Source of the DNA: a bacterium
GTDB taxonomy: Bacteria; Actinomycetota; Acidimicrobiia; Acidimicrobiales; Bin134
Assembly (NCBI GenBank): GCA_026708015.1
Contig: JAPOVT010000002.1
Span: 1-64,000, forward strand
DNA length: 64,000 nucleotides
Direction: 5' to 3'
Positions 59,476 to 64,000 of this stretch are shown here, in pieces. The notes under the pieces were generated by a model. The model was given only the letters and a program-made list of their open reading frames with translations. It did not search any database and had not been told where the DNA came from. Position numbers and translations under genes: made by a program. Within the stretch, counting starts at the first letter, position 1. Each line of letters opens with the position of its first letter.

Positions 59476-60655
59476 GCCTTCTCGCCAGCTCGATTTTCCA
59501 GTTTTCGACGCCGACAACCACATGTACGAGACCACCGAGGCGCTCACCAAGCACCTGCCCGACAGCCACCGGGGACTCATCGACTACATCGACCACAACG
59601 GCCGCACCAAGATCATGGTGAGGGGCAAGATCAGCGAGTACATCCCCAACCCCACGTTCCAGCGGGTGGGCTCGCCCGGCGCCCAAGAGGAGTACTTCAA
59701 GCACGGCAATCCGGAGGGGAAGTCGCGCCGAGAGATCATGAAGCCGATCGACGCCCTGCCGGCGTTTTTCTCTCCCGAGCCACGGCTGGAGCTGATGGAT
59801 GAGCTGGGCCTGGACTACGCCATGATGTACCCCACACTGGCGTCGCTGGTGGAGGAGCGCTTCCGGGACGCCCCCGACGAGTGCCACATCGTCATCCATG
59901 CCCTCAACCAGTGGATGCTGGAGCACTGGACGTTCAACTACGAGGGCCGCATCTTCCCGGTGCCCATCGTGACCCTGCCCATTGTGGACAAGGCCATCGA
60001 GGAACTGGAGTGGTGTGTGGAGCGGGGAGCCCGAGCGGTTCTCATTCGTCCCGCACCGCCTCCCGGCCTCCGAGGGCCGCGCTCGTTTGCCCTTCCTGAA
60101 TTCGACCCGTTCTGGGAGCGGGTGGTGGAACTTGACGTGCTGGTAACCATGCACGCCTCCGACAGCGGCTACACCCGGTTCACCAACGAGTGGGAGGGCG
60201 CCAGCGGGGAGATGATGGCGTTCAACCAGTCGCTGTTCCAGATGTCGGTGATGCACAACCGCGCCATCGAAGACGCGGTGACCTCGTGGGTGGCCCACGG
60301 CGCGCTCACCCGGCATCCCCAGCTGAAGGTGGCCATAATCGAGAACGGCAGCTCATGGGTGCGCCCGCTGCTATCCCACTTGGAGACGTGCTACCAGCGG
60401 TTCCCCCACACGTGGGAAGAGCATCCCGTGGACGCCATCAGGCGCAATATCTGGATCCACCCCTTCCACGAGGACGACCCGGTGGGGCTGATCGACGTGG
60501 TGGGAGTGGACAACGTGGTGTTCGGCTCGGACTACCCCCATGTGGAGGGCATGGCCGACCCGATCTCGTTCGTGGATCAGCTCGAAGGGCTACCCGACGA
60601 CCAAATCCGCAAGGTGATGGGCGGCAACATGTCCCGCCTGATGAAGGTGGCCTAG
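59474..60655 (+). CDS. Amidohydrolase family 2 (TIM-barrel) hydrolase/decarboxylase
   Basis: 393 residues from ATG 59474; an ATG at 59462 would add four residues, and both lie in the palindrome. Blocks: FDADNHMYETTEALTKHLP, KISEYIPNPTFQRVGSPGAQ, HWTFNYEGRIFPVPIVTLP, TMHASDSGYTRF, IENGSSWVRPLLSHLE and VFGSDYPHVEGMADP. It is a paralogue of the protein at 37141, with long shared stretches. Reaction unknown; metal-dependent decarboxylation or hydrolysis of a carboxylate fits the family. Confidence 0.88.
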   Translation: MPSRQLDFPVFDADNHMYETTEALTKHLPDSHRGLIDYIDHNGRTKIMVRGKISEYIPNPTFQRVGSPGAQEEYFKHGNPEGKSRREIMKPIDALPAFFSPEPRLELMDELGLDYAMMYPTLASLVEERFRDAPDECHIVIHALNQWMLEHWTFNYEGRIFPVPIVTLPIVDKAIEELEWCVERGARAVLIRPAPPPGLRGPRSFALPEFDPFWERVVELDVLVTMHASDSGYTRFTNEWEGASGEMMAFNQSLFQMSVMHNRAIEDAVTSWVAHGALTRHPQLKVAIIENGSSWVRPLLSHLETCYQRFPHTWEEHPVDAIRRNIWIHPFHEDDPVGLIDVVGVDNVVFGSDYPHVEGMADPISFVDQLEGLPDDQIRKVMGGNMSRLMKVA

Positions 60656-60709
60656 GGCCTAGCTCCCGGCCCTCGAATTGTGCGAGTCAGCAAAGGGCTC
60701 AACAGGGAA

Positions 60710-61948
60710 TCAGCTCGTGCTTCTTTGCTCCATGTCGATGACCGTCAGTTCCTTGTAGATCGACCCCCAAAGGGCTGGCGAGCGTCCAGCAGCGTGAAGG
60801 TCTCGGCCCGTCGTGTTGAAGTGCTCGTAAAACACTCGTAGCAGTTGGCCTCCCGCAGCGACCCAGAGTTCTTTCACGCTTTCGAAGCCGTCGCGCCATT
60901 CGACTCCCCGGTATTGCCCGTATGAGGCCCCATTTTGAGATTGGACAAGCAAGAGCCGGAAGCTAGCCAACACGGGGTACAGGGCGGGACGCCTGAGCCT
61001 CTTGTCGGATTTCACTCCCTCCAAGAACGGGAACTCGAATTTGGGCCTCTCCGGCTTTGTCGACTCAACCATTTCCAGACTGCCGTATTTCCCCCCCGTC
61101 CCCGATGCTCCGCCAATCTGCTGCCACCGGTGCTCAGAGTCGCTGGCAATCAGATCGTGCAGGTGCAGGATGTCTCTGAGGATCGGCGTGAGTCGCCGGT
61201 AGCGATCAGCGTCGTTCTGGAACCGCTCGATCATCGACGCCTTGCGCCGGTAAGCATCCACGGGGTGGCGATTGCGGTCGGGGTATTGGGCGATATCGAA
61301 GCACGACATGATGGCGATGATGTCCACCACGTCGATTTCCCCGTCTTCGCCCTCGTGCCACGCGATGCGGTCTGCCCAACCGTCGGGCGCCAAGGCGTCT
61401 TTGAGGAATTGGAATTCCTTCTTCAAGTCGAGAAGCGATTTCGCCTGGACCTGCATGCTCGTGTTGCGGCCGCCGGCGATATCAGTGATGAGTTCCGCTG
61501 CGGGAAGGCCAGTCATGACCTCCAGCCGGATGTACTCGTTGCTTGGTGCCATGCCCTCTTGCACCGCTTTGCGGACGATCTCATATGAGTGCCCGCCGTC
61601 GACGATTCCATAGCCGGAGTCCGGTGGGAAGTGAAGCTCGTACAGTTCCATGCCGTCCTCGCGGGACTCCCTAGACTTCGAGACGGCGGATGCGACTATG
61701 GCTATCCCCCGGTGTTTCAGGTGGAAGGTGCCTTCGCGACTGTCATCTAGCTGGCACAGCGATCTCGACACGTCACGATACACGGGTCGGTTGACATTGG
61801 GCTCCCGAGGATTCGCATCCAGAGGGATGTCGGCCGGAAATTCGCTCGCCGGCACAAGCAAGTAGTGGGTCTCAGCGCCCCCGAAATTCGGATCGGGCAT
61901 CCGCCGAGCGCTCTTGACTACGACAGGAACAACGTGGTTGCTCATCAT
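60710..61948 (-). CDS. AIPR-family (abortive infection phage resistance) protein
   Basis: 412 residues from ATG 61948, chosen for GGAG 6 nt upstream; the next codon is also ATG. AIPR blocks: FHLKHRGIAIVASAV, GYGIVDGGHSYEIVRKAV, LEVMTGLPAAELITDIAGGRNTSMQVQAKSLLDL and KEFQFLKDAL. AIPR proteins were first described in lactococcal abortive infection and recur in defence islands; the reaction is not settled. The C-terminal 170 residues (FPFLEGVKSDKRLRRPALYPVLASF) look helical. It neighbours an uncharacterised three-gene unit on the same strand. Confidence 0.75.
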   Translation of the reverse strand: MMSNHVVPVVVKSARRMPDPNFGGAETHYLLVPASEFPADIPLDANPREPNVNRPVYRDVSRSLCQLDDSREGTFHLKHRGIAIVASAVSKSRESREDGMELYELHFPPDSGYGIVDGGHSYEIVRKAVQEGMAPSNEYIRLEVMTGLPAAELITDIAGGRNTSMQVQAKSLLDLKKEFQFLKDALAPDGWADRIAWHEGEDGEIDVVDIIAIMSCFDIAQYPDRNRHPVDAYRRKASMIERFQNDADRYRRLTPILRDILHLHDLIASDSEHRWQQIGGASGTGGKYGSLEMVESTKPERPKFEFPFLEGVKSDKRLRRPALYPVLASFRLLLVQSQNGASYGQYRGVEWRDGFESVKELWVAAGGQLLRVFYEHFNTTGRDLHAAGRSPALWGSIYKELTVIDMEQRSTS

Positions 61949-62281
61949 TCTCTTCTCCAGTGCCCGCATCCGCAGACCTCGATTGATATGTAGCCGCTCC
62001 CGGCATCCGCCAAGGCGACCCCCAAAGACTATCTGCAACCCCTGCCAACAACAATTACCCCGATCGAGCGGAGTGATCCCCTGTCCAGCTATCAGCCCAA
62101 TCAGTCGATCTCTCAGTCAAGGTAAGGCCCCCCTCTATTTCTCATTGCCGGCATTCCTCTCCACCGCAGACCAGAATGCTCTTTGCTGTAAGTGCGGTCA
62201 GATGGAGAGCAAGTCAAGGGTCGGAGGCGCCACAGCTTGGGGGACTACCCAATGCATACCAAACCCTCTAGCGGTGCCCCT
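61949..62281. other. Intergenic region, no gene seen
   Basis: 333 bp between two minus-strand genes with lower G+C than the core. Open frames on the + strand are not convincing. The AIPR promoter should lie here, but I see no clear -10/-35 pair, terminator or repeat. Confidence 0.4.
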
Positions 62282-62626
62282 TCAATCTGCTTCGATCTCG
62301 TCGCGGTGCGTGAAAATTGAGGCATCGCGCAGTGCCCGGGCAACGGACGGAGGCTTTTCACCGACGACGAGCGCGTGGGCTTCGTTGCCAGTAATCGGAT
62401 CCCAGACGACAGACTGTCCTTCGGCCACTGCATCCGAGCAGGCAAGGGCGGATACGCCTACGGATGTGTCGGTCATCGTGGTCGACATATCCAGTCGGAC
62501 ACTGGCCACGTCGACCGACATTTTGGGGTCTTTGAATGCCGCTGATATGACGCGGCCCTGCTGGAAATGGCTACGGTGAATTCTACGCCACAGAATCTCA
62601 CCTGAAGCCACTGGCTCCTCGGTCAT
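62282..62626 (-). CDS. Hypothetical protein, third gene of a coupled trio
   Basis: 114 residues from ATG 62626, overlapping the stop of the previous gene by 4 nt (ATGA). Motifs: EILWRRIHRSHFQQGRVIS, AFKDPKMSVDVASVRLD, GQSVVWDPITGNEAHALVVG and SVARALRDAS. I recall similar RIH...F...DPxMSVD...NxAHALV proteins in many bacteria with no assigned function. Small, soluble, no catalytic signature. Confidence 0.7.
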   Translation of the reverse strand: MTEEPVASGEILWRRIHRSHFQQGRVISAAFKDPKMSVDVASVRLDMSTTMTDTSVGVSALACSDAVAEGQSVVWDPITGNEAHALVVGEKPPSVARALRDASIFTHRDEIEAD

Positions 62627-63165
62627 TCGGCTCTGTCGGACCTCATCTGAGCAATGGCCGCACCCAGCTCTCCCCATACCTGCTCGTCTCCCAGGTGGGC
62701 GGATCGCTGATCTTCTGTGCCGTCTGGCCGGACGATGTAGATGGCCATAGGGCCTTCTGGCGGGACCTCCACCTCGATTTCTGTGTCGTCGCCGTACCAC
62801 TCGATCTGAATGCCACCGTCGTACATAGGTGCAACAACGGGTGCTGGCCCGCCCTTAGCAACTCGGTGGAGAATCCTTATAGTGTCCGATATCGAGTCAT
62901 GACTTATGGGCTGTTCGCCGTAGCCGTTCCAATCCGCCTCTAGAAGCCGGAGCTCGCGCAAGCTGCTCCAGATTTCGCGAAACCATGGCTCCACGCGGAG
63001 CTCGCCTATGAAGCGCTGAATGCTGTTCGGAGACAAACGGCAGACGGCTTGTGGATTCGTTACCGTCTCGGAAATTGCCTCGCGAGCACTTTGTGGCCAG
63101 CCCTTCTCCTCTGCGGAGGGCCCTATTGCAGGCCAGCATCTATCCACAGGCAGCGCTATTGCCAT
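62623..63165 (-). CDS. Hypothetical protein, second gene of a coupled trio
   Basis: 180 residues from ATG 63165, overlapping the previous stop by 1 nt (TAATG); a longer upstream frame is rejected. The central block LRLLEADWNGYGEQPISHDSI, then PAPVVAPMYDGGIQIEWYGDDTEIEVEVPPEGPM, is a pattern I associate with uncharacterised, patchily distributed proteins. Predicted alpha then beta fold. No known function. Confidence 0.7.
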   Translation of the reverse strand: MAIALPVDRCWPAIGPSAEEKGWPQSAREAISETVTNPQAVCRLSPNSIQRFIGELRVEPWFREIWSSLRELRLLEADWNGYGEQPISHDSISDTIRILHRVAKGGPAPVVAPMYDGGIQIEWYGDDTEIEVEVPPEGPMAIYIVRPDGTEDQRSAHLGDEQVWGELGAAIAQMRSDRAE

Positions 63166-63998
63166 TATCGCGTCCTCCCCCAGATGTCGTGTGCGGTCTC
63201 GGTAGTGACGGCGGTGAAGCCCTCCACAATCCATATGTGGGCGTAGTCCATGAATTCTAGGGCGCTTTCGAAATTCTCCGACAGCGCTTGCCCGTGTGCT
63301 GTGAGGTTTATCGTCATCTTCATCTCGGCTTCCGGGTCACCTGAGCAAAATCCGTCGATAGAAAGTGAGCCTTCCCGCTGTTCGGGAAAGTGACAGTGGA
63401 AGCTGAATGAGCCCAAATGGTTTCTCGGTAGGTAACTGCCGTCTTCTAGTCCGCGCCAAAGTGCTATCAGGCGCTCCGTGTCCTCGGGCGAACTCCAGCC
63501 CTGATCTGGCCCTAACTGATTGATGTACTGGGCCTCGCACAGAAACGGGATGGGTTCATCGAGCCCAATCTCGCCGCAGACGCCGACCAGCCGCTCCCAC
63601 GAATCGCGCAGCCTTTCGCGGATCGACACATATCGGGGGTATTGCCCTTCTCCCTTAAGCCAGTTGACAACCAGACGGTCGTGCTGGATCTGGACGACTT
63701 GGTCGCCCGCATCATTCTGCATCCACAAGCGAGGCGGATAGCTTGCCGTCTCCTCTATCCCAAATAGGGCATCGAGAAGTTCGTCGTCATGTATGTACCC
63801 CTTCCGCGATTGCAACGGCCGCTCCTTAGCATGAGGCAGGAGGTCGCTCCACGCAATGGCGAGAGGCCCTAATTCGAGTGAGCGGATTTCAATTGAGTGC
63901 TTGAACTCAACCGCGAGAGCAACTTCGACCACAGGAGGGCGGTCATACTCGGGAAGCCCGCCCTGGTTTGCCAAAGCAGCAGCTCCTGTGTCTTCCAT
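63165..63998 (-). CDS. TIGR04255-family protein, first gene of a coupled trio
   Basis: 277 residues from ATG 63998, two bases from the window edge; an upstream start cannot be excluded. Blocks: YDRPPVVEVALAVEF, SYPPRLWMQNDAGDQVVQIQHDRLVVNW with YPRYVSIRERL, and INQLGP. These fit the TIGR04255 family, whose function is unknown and which is common in mobile or defence-rich regions. The following two genes overlap in a chain, so the three make one unit. Confidence 0.75.
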   Translation of the reverse strand: MEDTGAAALANQGGLPEYDRPPVVEVALAVEFKHSIEIRSLELGPLAIAWSDLLPHAKERPLQSRKGYIHDDELLDALFGIEETASYPPRLWMQNDAGDQVVQIQHDRLVVNWLKGEGQYPRYVSIRERLRDSWERLVGVCGEIGLDEPIPFLCEAQYINQLGPDQGWSSPEDTERLIALWRGLEDGSYLPRNHLGSFSFHCHFPEQREGSLSIDGFCSGDPEAEMKMTINLTAHGQALSENFESALEFMDYAHIWIVEGFTAVTTETAHDIWGRTR

Positions 63999-64000
63999 TA

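Noticed and set aside
61914-62579. 221-codon + strand frame across the gap after the AIPR gene
   Set aside because: Ser/Arg-rich without family resemblance, and it overlaps two supported minus-strand genes.
1-64000. tRNA, rRNA, riboswitch, CRISPR, prophage or integrase genes
   Set aside because: None seen on either strand by eye; small structured RNAs could be missed without a covariance search.

Overview
The window is dense, high-G+C bacterial DNA. Many GTG or TTG starts, 1 and 4 nt start/stop overlaps, several promoters placed for leaderless transcripts, and an abundance of P450, CaiB/BaiF, acyl-CoA dehydrogenase, LLM-flavin and amidohydrolase families point to an actinobacterium. The gene mix resembles environmental or host-associated Acidimicrobiia; that placement is inference, since no rRNA or other phylogenetic marker is present.

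Layout. (1) 1-12.0 kb is an accessory region around a full-length lhr helicase gene. It holds a partial coiled-coil gene, a secreted PKD-type protein with a duplicated Cys-containing C-terminal module, a HicB-like orphan, an unknown two-gene pair, Phd/RelE, Xre/RES and VapBC toxin-antitoxin modules and a HicB-like remnant. Two diverged copies of the lhr 3' end sit between the cassettes. (2) 12.0-24.5 kb holds a SAM methyltransferase, a small membrane protein, and two complete branched-chain-type (LIV) ABC transporters on opposite strands, meeting near 18.1 kb; one carries a P450 at its end and a fused permease. (3) 24.6-36.0 kb holds an enoyl-CoA hydratase, a protein that reads as a sterol C24-methyltransferase, a CoA-transferase/P450/ferredoxin unit, a large PQQ-type propeller lipoprotein, two small membrane proteins, an acyl-CoA dehydrogenase and a divergent P450. 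(4) 36.0-49.8 kb is a run of twelve tightly packed minus-strand genes for acyl-CoA catabolism with an embedded DtxR-type regulator. (5) 49.8-60.7 kb holds a hydroxyacid dehydrogenase/class II aldolase pair, an Ltp2-like thiolase-fold protein with a DUF35 partner (the arrangement of steroid side-chain retro-aldolases), an SDR, a fourth P450, pyrE and two amidohydrolases. (6) 60.7-64 kb looks like a second accessory island: an AIPR-family protein and a three-gene unit headed by a TIGR04255-family protein.

How it fits together: most of the core encodes import, hydroxylation, CoA activation and beta-oxidation-type breakdown of hydrophobic carbon compounds, possibly isoprenoid or sterol-like. The most notable single gene is the sterol methyltransferase homologue. 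The most notable structural signal is the set of residual gene 3' ends: two of lhr, and one of an amidohydrolase that differs from the real end only by synonymous changes. These suggest that diverged alleles and cargo have been recombined in at stop codons. No tRNA, rRNA, CRISPR array, integrase or transposase was found.
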